Shown here piece after piece: positions 55,348 through 63,187 of a stretch of DNA of 64,000 nt. The position numbers were made by a program, and so were the translations under genes. How positions within the stretch are numbered: position 1 is the stretch's first letter; each line of letters opens with the position of its first letter. This stretch comes from Sulfuritalea sp. (GTDB lineage: Bacteria > Pseudomonadota > Gammaproteobacteria > Burkholderiales > Rhodocyclaceae). The DNA is taken from assembly GCA_016708585.1 (NCBI GenBank), contig JADJFK010000006.1, forward strand, positions 305,007 to 369,006, written 5' to 3'. The notes under the pieces are model-generated. The model made no database searches. It had not been told where the DNA came from and saw only the letters and a program-made list of their open reading frames with translations.

Positions 55348-55737
55348 GGTTCGATCATATTAGATCTGTTCCCATTAATGGCATACCACTCCACACAACT
55401 CACATGTCACTAAATAAATGGCGAATCAGCCCGGTGTTGCATGCCAATTCTCGATCATGTAAGCCGGGAATCTGGCTGATTCATCAAATTATGGAGTTCC
55501 ACATAAGGCCGAGGACTTGTCGGCGAGCAGTCATCACGAATGCCAGCTCCGCTCAATAACCGGCCATAGAACCTCCGGCATGGCGTAAGACCGCTTCGGG
55601 CACAAAGCAGTAACGCGCCCCCCCCTATCACCTGCCAACCGCCGTACCGCCAGCGCCGACTTTTCAACTGACCGGCCTGACTGCACCGCCGTCACGGCGG
55701 ACTGGATCGTTAATGCCGATTGAGCGATGATCCACGC
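55348..55737. other. Intergenic region right of the envelope island
   Basis: 390 bases without a recognisable gene. The part next to the response-regulator gene is AT-rich (55355-55500) and should hold its promoter. A dispersed-repeat copy lies at 55641-55664. Nothing else could be assigned. Confidence 0.4.
55641..55664 (+). repeat. Dispersed GC palindrome copy
   Basis: GCCGTACCGCCAGCGCCGAC followed by TTTT, rightward, 74 bases upstream of the TauE/SafE gene and behind no rightward gene. Confidence 0.6.
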
Positions 55738-56508
55738 ATGTTCGACCACGCCGCCACCCTCCCCCTCGCCTTCTGGCTGCTGGCCGTCATCGCCACCCTG
55801 CTGTTCGGCATGTCCAAGGCCGGCTTCGGCGGCGCCGCCGGCAGCCTCGGCGTACCGCTGATGGCCCTGGCCGTGCCGGCGCCCTTCGCCGCCGCCGTGA
55901 TGCTGCCGATCCTGCTGGCGATCGACCTGATCGGCCTGGTGGTGTTCCGCGGCAAGGCCGACACCGCCAACCTGCGCATCATCCTGCCCGGCGCCATGCT
56001 CGGCGTCGCCCTGGGCTGGCTGACCTTCAGCCACGTCGATGCGCGCTGGATCAAGCTGCTGATCGGCATCGAGGCGATCGCCTTCGCCCTCGACCGCTTC
56101 CGCGCCGCGCGCAATGCCGCCATCGCCGTGCCGTCGGCGCCGACTTTTCTGCCCGGCATCCTCTGGAGCGGGGTCGCCGGCTTCACCAGCTTCATCTCGC
56201 ACGCCGGCGGGCCGCCGATCATGCAATACCTGATGCCGCAGAACATGGACAAGATGCGCCTGGTCGGCACCACGGTGATCTTCTTCACCGCGGTCAATTT
56301 CGCCAAGCTCGGCCCCTATGCCCAGCTCGGCCTGGTCGACCTGTCCAATCTCGCGGTCTCGCTGCTGCTGGCGCCGGCGATCCCCATCGGCTACTTCGCC
56401 GGTTATCGCCTGCTGCAGGCCGTGGACATGCGCGGCTTCAACCTGGTCACGGCCTGGACGCTGCTGGCGGCCGGAACGAAGCTCGTCTTCGACGGTCTGG
56501 CCGGATGA
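55738..56508 (+). CDS. TauE/SafE-family membrane permease
   Basis: 256 residues from ATG 55738, seven or eight membrane helices. Family features: LFGMSKAGFGGAAGSLGVPL near the N-terminus and the second-repeat motif GFTSFISHAGGPPIMQYLMP. Members export sulfite, sulfoacetate or other organic sulfonates. An earlier TTG start would add six residues. The stop overlaps the lipoprotein start. Confidence 0.88.
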   Translation: MFDHAATLPLAFWLLAVIATLLFGMSKAGFGGAAGSLGVPLMALAVPAPFAAAVMLPILLAIDLIGLVVFRGKADTANLRIILPGAMLGVALGWLTFSHVDARWIKLLIGIEAIAFALDRFRAARNAAIAVPSAPTFLPGILWSGVAGFTSFISHAGGPPIMQYLMPQNMDKMRLVGTTVIFFTAVNFAKLGPYAQLGLVDLSNLAVSLLLAPAIPIGYFAGYRLLQAVDMRGFNLVTAWTLLAAGTKLVFDGLAG

Positions 56509-56867
56509 ATCGCTTTGCCCGATGCCTCGGCTCCGCCTGCAGCCTGGCACTGCTGGGCGGCTGCCTGTACCTGCCGGAAACCACCACCCGCTACGACCCG
56601 GACTGCGGGATTTACGAGCGCAAGGCGACCATGCAGCCGCACCAGGTCGGATCCCTGATGGGATGCCAGGACGAGGGCTGCGCGGTTCTCCTGGTCGCCG
56701 CAGGTGCGGTGACCGCGGCGTCGGCGGTGATCTCCGGCAGCGTGGTGGTGATCGGCAATGTCGTGTACTGGCTCGAAAAACAGGGCCAGTGCCGGAATCC
56801 ACCCCGCGAACCGCGGGATTCAGGCGCATTGCCCGCCAACCGGCAAGGCGCCGGGCGGCCGCCTTGA
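56505..56867 (+). CDS. Small lipoprotein of unknown function
   Basis: 120 residues. A signal peptide with lipobox LLGGC (lipidated Cys20) is followed by CLYLPETTTRYDPDCGIYER and a hydrophobic glycine/valine stretch, VLLVAAGAVTAASAVISGSV, that could insert in a membrane. The C-terminus is proline-rich and low-complexity. It overlaps the permease gene by ATGA. Confidence 0.65.
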   Translation: MNRFARCLGSACSLALLGGCLYLPETTTRYDPDCGIYERKATMQPHQVGSLMGCQDEGCAVLLVAAGAVTAASAVISGSVVVIGNVVYWLEKQGQCRNPPREPRDSGALPANRQGAGRPP

Positions 56868-56897
56868 ACCGGCCACGACCACCCCTATCTATCATCC

Positions 56898-57467
56898 ATG
56901 CGACAACAACTCAACGAACTGCTCGAACGCATCCAGACCCTGCAGGAAGAGGTCGAGGAAGACTACCGCCAGCACCGCGAGGACTTCCTGCGCCGGCGCG
57001 CCGAACTGGCCGACGAATTCCTGCGCCAGCAGCGGCGCTACAAGGTCGGCCTGCTGCGCTTCCTCGTCCGTTCGCGGCTGCTGGTGGCGCTCACCGCACC
57101 GGTAATCTACGCCGGCTGGATTCCCTTCCTGCTGATGGACCTGTTCGTCACGGTCTATCAGTGGGTCTGCTTCCCGATCTACCGCATTCCCCGGGTGAAG
57201 CGCGCCGACTACATCGTCTTCGACCGCGAGGACCTGCCCTACCTCAACCTGATCGAGAAGTTCAACTGCTTCTACTGCTCGTACGGCAACGGCGTCGCCG
57301 CCTACCTGCGCGAAGTCGCGGCGCGCACCGAACAGTACTGGTGCCCGATCAAGTACGCGCGCCGCATCAAGGGCGCCCACGAGCGCTACCCGCGCTTCTT
57401 CGACTACGGCGACGCCGAGGCCTTCCGCCAGGGGCTGAACCGGCTGCGCCGGCAATACGACGAGTAG
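56898..57467 (+). CDS. Conserved hypothetical membrane protein with paired cysteine motifs
   Basis: 189 residues. An N-terminal coiled coil (residues 5-48, rich in E, R and Q), then one or two membrane helices (LLVALTAPVIYAGWIPFLLM), then a cytoplasmic part with NCFYCSYGNG and EQYWCPIKYARRIKG. The three cysteines could bind a metal. The family is recurrent in proteobacteria as I recall it, but I cannot assign a function. Confidence 0.65.
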   Translation: MRQQLNELLERIQTLQEEVEEDYRQHREDFLRRRAELADEFLRQQRRYKVGLLRFLVRSRLLVALTAPVIYAGWIPFLLMDLFVTVYQWVCFPIYRIPRVKRADYIVFDREDLPYLNLIEKFNCFYCSYGNGVAAYLREVAARTEQYWCPIKYARRIKGAHERYPRFFDYGDAEAFRQGLNRLRRQYDE

Positions 57468-57544
57468 CCGGCCTCCGTCCGCCGCCGTCCGGACGGATTG
57501 GCGGTTACTATCCGCCTTCCCCTTCCGCAAGCCGCCCGTCCCGC

Positions 57545-58906
57545 ATGCAAACCGACAGCAAGGAATCGCCCCGCCCGGCCATCGTGGCCGCCGTGCAACT
57601 GCCGCAGGTCGACGACGTCGAGTTCGAATCCTCGCTGGCCGAGCTGCGCGACCTGGCCAAGACGCTGGGCTTCGCCATCGTCGCCACCTTCACCCAGAAG
57701 CGCACCAGCTTCGACGCCACGGCCTACCTCGGCACCGGCAAGCGCGAGGAAATCCGCGAATTCGTCGACATGGAACCCGCGCCCGGCGCCTTCGAGAAGC
57801 CGCTGCATGGCGCCGCCGACCTGGCGGCCGGCCGCATCGAAGCCCTCTTCGTGGACCACGAAATCTCGCCCTCGCAGGCGCGCAACCTGGAAAAGGAAAC
57901 CGGCTGCGAGGTGATGGACCGCACCATGGTCATCCTCGAAATCTTCCACCGCCACGCCACCTCGCGCGCCGCCCGCGCCCAGGTCGAGATCGCGCGGCTG
58001 GGCTACATGGCGCCGCGCCTGCGCGAGGCGGCCAAGCTGGCCGGGCCGCAGGGCCGGCAGCGCAGCGGCACCGGCGGCCGCGGCGCCGGCGAATCGCACA
58101 CCGAGCTGGACCGGCGCAAGATCCGCGACCGCATCGCCGAGCTGCAGCAGGAAATCGTCGCCATGGACGCCGAGCGCAAGACCCAGCGCGCGCGCCGCCT
58201 GGAGCGCCAGGGCCTCGCCAGCGTGGCGCTGGTCGGCTACACCAACGCCGGCAAGTCCACGCTGATGCGCGCGCTGACCGGCAGCGAGGTGCTGGTCGAG
58301 AACAAGCTGTTCGCCACGCTCGACACCACGGTGCGCGCGCTGCAGCCGGAAAGCAGGCCGCGCGTGCTGGTGAGCGACACCGTCGGCTTCATCAAGAACC
58401 TGCCGCACGGACTGGTCGCGTCCTTCAAATCGACGCTGGAAGAGGCGCTCGATGCCTCGCTGCTGCTGCACGTGATCGACGCCGGCGACCCCGGCTTCGA
58501 GCGCCAGCTGGCAGTCACCGACAAGGTGCTGGCCGAGATCGGCGCGCAGGACGTGCCGCGCCTGCGCGTCTTCAACAAGATCGACACTGTCGATAACCGC
58601 GGCAACCCCGCGGCGCAAGCCGAACTCGCAGCGGCGCTGCGTGACGCTTACCCGGATTGCATCGTCATGAGCGCGCGCCGCGCCGAGGACGTGGCGACAC
58701 TGCACGCGGCCATCGTCGGCTTTTTCCGCCAGGACCAGGCCGAGGCCGAGCTATTCCTGCCCTGGTCGGCCCAGCAGCAACGCGGCCGGATCTTCGCCAG
58801 TTGCGAAGTACTGGAAGAGCGCGCCGACGAAGATGGCGCCTTCCTGCGCGTGCGCGGCGAGCGCGCGGCGGTGGAGCGGCTGAGCGGGCAGTTCGGCAAA
58901 GCTTGA
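57545..58906 (+). CDS. hflX: GTPase HflX
   Basis: 453 residues: an N-terminal HflX domain (VDHEISPSQARNLEKETGCE, TMVILEIFHRHATSRAARAQ), a linker with GPQGRQRSGTGGRGAGESHT, then the G domain with G1 VGYTNAGKST, G3 DTVGFIKNLP and G4 NKID. It splits stalled ribosomes under stress. Start at ATG 57545; the frame is open far upstream but that part is antisense to and overlapping with other genes. Hfq, its frequent neighbour, is absent. Confidence 0.93.
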   Translation: MQTDSKESPRPAIVAAVQLPQVDDVEFESSLAELRDLAKTLGFAIVATFTQKRTSFDATAYLGTGKREEIREFVDMEPAPGAFEKPLHGAADLAAGRIEALFVDHEISPSQARNLEKETGCEVMDRTMVILEIFHRHATSRAARAQVEIARLGYMAPRLREAAKLAGPQGRQRSGTGGRGAGESHTELDRRKIRDRIAELQQEIVAMDAERKTQRARRLERQGLASVALVGYTNAGKSTLMRALTGSEVLVENKLFATLDTTVRALQPESRPRVLVSDTVGFIKNLPHGLVASFKSTLEEALDASLLLHVIDAGDPGFERQLAVTDKVLAEIGAQDVPRLRVFNKIDTVDNRGNPAAQAELAAALRDAYPDCIVMSARRAEDVATLHAAIVGFFRQDQAEAELFLPWSAQQQRGRIFASCEVLEERADEDGAFLRVRGERAAVERLSGQFGKA

Positions 58907-58933
58907 AAAATCGGCGCCGGCGACACGGCGATC
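58906..58933 (-). repeat. Dispersed GC palindrome copy
   Basis: AAAAATCGGCGCCGGCGAC followed by ACGGCGATCC. It starts at the hflX stop and lies between the convergent hflX and TsaA-like genes, suited to terminate the leftward one. Confidence 0.6.
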
Positions 58934-58968
58934 CCGCGTGTCAAAAAGCCTGTCCGCCACACAGGACG

Positions 58969-59418
58969 CTACGGTTTCAAATCCAGCACCGGCGTATCGG
59001 CAAAGGCATCGATGCCGTCGATTTCGATCAGGTTGCCTTTCACGCCGAGAATGCCGACCTGACTGAGGGCGATCAGGTTCGGACGCAGCGGCGAGCGGGT
59101 CGCAAACACGCCGCGCAAAGGGTTGTCGGGATTGCCGCGCGGGTGGACCTGCAAGACCGACCGCTTTTCAGGCGTATCGTTGCGATCGAACCAATACAGC
59201 ACCCAGATCGACCGCAACTCCTCAACGCCCATCAGCGCCGGCTGATAGCGCTGCTCGATCTCGATGTAGGTCTTGCCGGAAGATTTCCTGATCCAGCCCA
59301 CCGGATGAACGGAGTAGCTTGGCGAGTTCCGGACCGATGACTCCGGATCCGGTGCGGCAGCCAGGCCCGGCATGGGGATTGCCACGGCAAGCGCCAGGAC
59401 AGTCAATGCATGACGCAT
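58969..59418 (-). CDS. Exported TsaA/TrmO-like protein
   Basis: 149 residues. After a clear signal peptide (LTVLALAVAIPMPGLAAAPD) the chain is a TsaA/TrmO fold: YSVHPVGWIRKSSGKTYIEI, then LRSIWVLYWFDRNDTPEKRS, the signature GVFATRSPLRPNLIALSQVG and IDGIDAFADTPVLDLKP. TrmO methylates t6A37 in tRNA using S-adenosylmethionine, a cytoplasmic job; export makes that role impossible, so this is a divergent periplasmic relative of unknown function. Ribosome site GGAGATCC before ATG 59418. Confidence 0.78.
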   Translation of the reverse strand: MRHALTVLALAVAIPMPGLAAAPDPESSVRNSPSYSVHPVGWIRKSSGKTYIEIEQRYQPALMGVEELRSIWVLYWFDRNDTPEKRSVLQVHPRGNPDNPLRGVFATRSPLRPNLIALSQVGILGVKGNLIEIDGIDAFADTPVLDLKP

Positions 59419-59650
59419 GATGGATCTCCTCGTTCCACCCATGGAGTGCCTCGCTCGGCTGCCGGGTTGCCCTGGCTGGAGGCGTGGTCGTGCCGCCAGG
59501 CGGTCGCTTCATGTTCGTGCATCGTTTTCCGATCGAACGAATCGCGGGAGGGGAACGACGCCCTGCCGTCCCGCCGGCACGACGATCCGGGGTTCCAGCG
59601 CAACAAACAGAGTCGGCACCATGTCGCCGGCCGACTTGCCGCGAACCATG

Positions 59651-60490
59651 TCACGAAGCCGCTGAACCCTCGGACCCCAGCATGCGGACCTCGCGCTGCG
59701 GCAGGGGGATGACGATGTTCCGCGCGCGGAAGGTCTCCAGGATGGTCTTGTTGAGCTCGTTTACGGCCGCGATGTAGTCGGGCACATTGACCCACGGACA
59801 GACGCTGATGGTGACGCCGGACTCGGCGAGCCGCGTGATCCCGAAGCCTGGCGCCGGGTCCTGCAGCACGCGGGGATTGGCGCGCAGGATTTCCTCCACC
59901 AGGCCGAGGGCGACGTTGACATCGGTGCCGTAGGACACGCCCACCGCGATGTTGAGCTGCCGGATCCGGCCGCAATTGTGCAGGATCTCGCCGACGATCT
60001 TGCGGTTCGGGATCACCACCTTCGACCGGTCCGCGTGTCCCAGCGTGGTGCTGAACAGGCTGATGTCGAGCACTTCGCCCTCTTCCTTCGCGATCGAAAT
60101 GTATTCGCCGATATGGAAGGGCCGCGTGAAGATGATGGTAAGGCCTGCGGCGACATTGCCGAGTATCCCCTGCATCGCCAGCGCCACGGCGGCGCCGGCC
60201 ACGCCGAGACCCGCAATCAGCGGCACCAGTTCGATGCCGAGGTTTTGCAGGGCCAGGATGGCGAAGATCCCCAGCACCAGGACCCGGGCGATGCGGATCA
60301 GCAAGGTGCGCACCGGCGCGTCGAGGTTGAAGCGCACCAGCAGGCCCTCCAGCGCCCGGCCCACCCAGCGTCCGACCAGATAGCCGACGAACAGGATGAT
60401 GAGCGCCACCACCAGCTTCGGCCCGAACCTGACCGCCATGTCCAGGGCGGACGCCTTCACCTGATCGAGTGACTGTATCGAGTTGTCCAT
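59651..60490 (-). CDS. Small-conductance mechanosensitive channel (MscS family)
   Basis: 279 residues, MscS length. Three membrane helices: LVVALIILFVGYLVGRWVGR, the second around VLVLGIFAILALQNLG, and the pore helix GVAGAAVALAMQGILGNVAA with its Gly/Ala pattern; then the beta domain FTRPFHIGEYISI and VVIPNRKI. Relieves osmotic down-shock. Start at ATG 60490 after AAAGG; the longer open frame to 60691 is not coding. Confidence 0.92.
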   Translation of the reverse strand: MDNSIQSLDQVKASALDMAVRFGPKLVVALIILFVGYLVGRWVGRALEGLLVRFNLDAPVRTLLIRIARVLVLGIFAILALQNLGIELVPLIAGLGVAGAAVALAMQGILGNVAAGLTIIFTRPFHIGEYISIAKEEGEVLDISLFSTTLGHADRSKVVIPNRKIVGEILHNCGRIRQLNIAVGVSYGTDVNVALGLVEEILRANPRVLQDPAPGFGITRLAESGVTISVCPWVNVPDYIAAVNELNKTILETFRARNIVIPLPQREVRMLGSEGSAAS

Positions 60491-60652
60491 GAGCCTTTCC
60501 CTGGTCGGCGCGATCGCGCGTTGTGCGTCGATAATAACTGATCCCGATCGCGTCGCCGGTCGGGCGGCGCCGCAAAGGCGGCGCGACATTGAGTCGGCTC
60601 CAGCCGGATTTGCACGGCTTGCGACCTTGCCGAGAGTTCCCGCAGGGACGCA

Positions 60653-60671
60653 CGGCGCTGGCGCCAGCGGG
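60653..60671. repeat. Variant copy of the dispersed GC palindrome
   Basis: CGGCGCTGGCGCCAGCGGG; shares the CGCTGGCGCCAGCG core with the complete element at 11040 but has no T-run arm. Lies between the DUF3300 gene and the MscS gene. Confidence 0.4.
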
Positions 60672-60712
60672 ACCGCGGTGCGGCGTGTCAATAAGGCAAT
60701 CGCGAGACCCTT

Positions 60713-62182
60713 CTACCGCTGCTGGCGCGTCTGCTGCAGCGCGCTGTCGGCGCTCGCGCTGCGCGGCCAGCCCTGGCCGGGGCGTGCCTCGGGAGCGCCC
60801 TGAGCCCCTTTCGGTCGCCCGGCTTCCCGTTGCGCTTCATGGCGCGGAGGCGGAGCGGAGCGCGGCTCCCGTGCGGTTTCGCCGGCACCGGGCCGCGCGG
60901 AATGTCCGGCCTGATCGCCACGCGCGGGGATCGCGTTGCTTCGATTGCCTTGCGCGTGCGGAAGCGCGCCTGTCGCGGGGATGGCCCCCTGGGTGGCCGT
61001 CTGGGTGGATTGGCGACGCTCTGCCGGCACGCGGCGATCCCCGCGCTCGAGGTCTTTGGCGTGGTCGCGCCGGTCCCCACGTGGATTGGCCGGATGGGCG
61101 CCGGAATGCGCTTGCGTCGTTGCCACCCGCTGGATCGCCGGTTGTACGGGTGTGTCCCGCACCGGCTGGACCGCGGCCCCACGTAAATCGTTGCGCGACT
61201 CGCCGTGCCGGTTCGAACCTGGCTGGGACGGCGCGTGCTGCTGGATTTGTCGCCGGGCATCCTCCCGGTCCGGCCGCCTGCCGCCGTCCGGCCGGGTTGC
61301 ATGATCGGCATACTGCCGCCGCACTTCCGGTACGCGATACGCGACGCCCCGGCGATGAACGGGATCATGGTGCCACGCACCCGGTGGCCGATCATGGTGG
61401 ATGATGACCCCGTGACGCGCAGCCCCGTAATGATGGAAATTGGAGTGCACTACACGGACATGGCGGTGCGACCAGTCGAAGCCGCCGAAGAAATATCCGA
61501 TCGAAATCCTGATCGACGGTCCCCAATAGAAGCCGCTGACCATGCCCGGCCATGCGCCATAGCCGGGAAACGGCCGCCAATACACGGGCGAATAGTGCGG
61601 CCACCACCATGGCCCGTACACCACCCGTGGATCGTAGTAGGGCACATGGATGATTTGCGGATCGGCGGACTGCACGACCAATATCGGCCCCGTCTCGACG
61701 ATGCGCTGGCGTTCGTCCGACCGCAGGTTGCCCGCCACCTGCGCCCTGCGCCGCAGATTCTGTACCGCATCCATTACCTGCGGCTCCTGGGCAAGAAATG
61801 CGTCACCCAGCGTCTGCAGCCATTGCAGGTCCTCGTCCATGCGCGCGAGCACATGCGGGAAGGCCAGCAGGGATTTCACGCTGGGATCCCAGTTCTCATG
61901 CACCGCCGCCCGTACCGCATCTTCCCCGCTCAGGTTCGGATGACTTCGTGACCAGCGTGCGGCCTCGACCACTTCCAGCGGGTAGGTTGACGCCATCAGG
62001 ATCTGCGACAGCAACGGATCCGGATACAGCGCAATCGGCGCAAGCATCTGTTCGAGTTGCGCCTGCGAGAACGCGGGACGGTCTTGCGCAAATGCGCCGC
62101 CTTGCGGCACAAGCAGTGCAAGCATGAGCGCCAGCAGCATTGCGACAGACCTGGCGACATTGTTTACGGCGGGGCTTTTCAT
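60713..62182 (-). CDS. DUF3300-domain exported protein
   Basis: 489 residues. A signal peptide (SVAMLLALMLALLVPQGGAF) is followed by the DUF3300 region: QLEQMLAPIALYPDPLLSQI, MASTYPLEVVEAARWSRSHP, HVPYYDPRVVYGPWWWP and FYWGPSIRISIGYFFGGFDW. The last 230 residues are low-complexity, rich in R, H, P, Q and G. The function of the family is unknown. Start ATG 62182, preceded by GGAGATCC. Confidence 0.85.
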   Translation of the reverse strand: MKSPAVNNVARSVAMLLALMLALLVPQGGAFAQDRPAFSQAQLEQMLAPIALYPDPLLSQILMASTYPLEVVEAARWSRSHPNLSGEDAVRAAVHENWDPSVKSLLAFPHVLARMDEDLQWLQTLGDAFLAQEPQVMDAVQNLRRRAQVAGNLRSDERQRIVETGPILVVQSADPQIIHVPYYDPRVVYGPWWWPHYSPVYWRPFPGYGAWPGMVSGFYWGPSIRISIGYFFGGFDWSHRHVRVVHSNFHHYGAARHGVIIHHDRPPGAWHHDPVHRRGVAYRVPEVRRQYADHATRPDGGRRPDREDARRQIQQHAPSQPGSNRHGESRNDLRGAAVQPVRDTPVQPAIQRVATTQAHSGAHPANPRGDRRDHAKDLERGDRRVPAERRQSTQTATQGAIPATGALPHAQGNRSNAIPARGDQAGHSARPGAGETAREPRSAPPPRHEAQREAGRPKGAQGAPEARPGQGWPRSASADSALQQTRQQR

Positions 62183-62545
62183 TGGGGATCTCCAGCGTTC
62201 GGACACGGTTCATGAAAACCACAAACTCGACGTGATTGCCTCATGAGACTGTGAACGCGCGACCGACCCATGGGTTGCGGCAGGAAGTGCAACAGCATGT
62301 AATGCACCTTGCCGTTCTGAAACATCTCCCGTGCCGGCCGGCACACTCCGGAACCGCGCACTGGCCAGGGTGGCAGGGTGGAGCAAGCCGGCCACGGCTC
62401 GGGCCTGGCTGACGGGAGCCCCGATTCCGCGTGCCCGGCGCTCGCGCGGACCGGGCGGCAGATGCCGCCGGGGGCGCTCATGTGGTGTTGCCGCGAGTAT
62501 GTAAAATCGGATTCAACCCGGATCAAGCGCGGAGGCGAGTTCGAC
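62183..62545. other. Intergenic region between divergent genes
   Basis: 363 bases between two diverging exported-protein genes. It includes a short perfect palindrome, GTGCCGGCCGGCAC (62331-62344), and an AT-rich patch before the lipoprotein gene. No gene or clear promoter was recognised. Confidence 0.35.
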
Positions 62546-63076
62546 ATGGAGGACAACTTTTCAGCGGCAAAGCGCGGGCTGGCCATCCTCGGCGCCGTGT
62601 GCGTGGCGGCCTGCGCCGGCTACGGCGGCAGCGACCTCAAGCCCGGGGCATCGACGCGGCCCGAGGTCGTCGCCTCGATGGGCAGGCCGGCGATGGCCTG
62701 GAAGAATCCGGATGGCAGCGAACAGCTGGCCTACCCGCGCGGCCCCGCGAGCACGCAGACATTCATGGCCTACCTCGGACCGGACGGCAAACTGCAGCGC
62801 ATCGAAAAGGTGCTGGAGGATGCGCAGTTCCACCGCATCGGGCAGGGCATGCACAAGGACGAGGTGCTGCGCATCCTCGGTCCGCCGGGCGAGGAATGGA
62901 CGCAGTTCTATTCGCGGCGCAATGAAATCGCCTGGTCATGGCTGTTCTGCAACGGCTGGAGTGTCCAGGAGTTCTTCGACGTAATGTTCGACGCCGATAC
63001 CGGCATCGTGCATTCGACGGGACGCCACCCGCATCTGAAGGGGCCGGACGGCAAGGAACCCTCATGCGGACATTGA
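62546..63076 (+). CDS. SmpA/OmlA (BamE)-like lipoprotein
   Basis: 176 residues. Signal peptide with lipobox VAAC (lipidated Cys23). The mature part contains two small BamE-like repeats: PGASTRPEVVASMGRPAMAW and RIGQGMHKDEVLRILGPPGE, the typical G-x(T/M)-(K/R)-xEVxxxxGxP pattern. Outer-membrane attachment is likely. Not BamE itself, which is shorter. Ribosome site GGAGGCGAG before ATG 62546. Confidence 0.75.
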   Translation: MEDNFSAAKRGLAILGAVCVAACAGYGGSDLKPGASTRPEVVASMGRPAMAWKNPDGSEQLAYPRGPASTQTFMAYLGPDGKLQRIEKVLEDAQFHRIGQGMHKDEVLRILGPPGEEWTQFYSRRNEIAWSWLFCNGWSVQEFFDVMFDADTGIVHSTGRHPHLKGPDGKEPSCGH

Positions 63077-63136
63077 CCGCCGCCCCGGACCATCCTCCGC
63101 GGCCTGCGTCGGCCGGACATGCGCGACGCCCTTGAC

Positions 63137-63161
63137 GCCGTGGCGCCGGCGCCGACTTTCC
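63137..63161 (+). repeat. Dispersed GC palindrome copy
   Basis: GCCGTGGCGCCGGCGCCGAC followed by TTTCC, rightward, 60 bases after the lipoprotein stop and between convergent genes; a plausible terminator. Confidence 0.6.
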
Positions 63162-63187
63162 GGGCTTCCTGAGGCGCCCCGCCGTGC

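Noticed and set aside
56126..56148. Sequence like the dispersed palindrome inside the TauE/SafE gene
   Set aside because: It matches only one arm, is read in frame and fits the protein; more likely chance than an insertion.
56318..57544. Upstream extension of the hflX frame, giving an 862-residue protein
   Set aside because: The extension overlaps three other genes and is arginine/proline-rich nonsense; HflX is complete from ATG 57545.
59419..59650. Small open frames between the TsaA-like gene and the MscS gene
   Set aside because: They overlap each other in several frames, lack ribosome sites and resemble no family.
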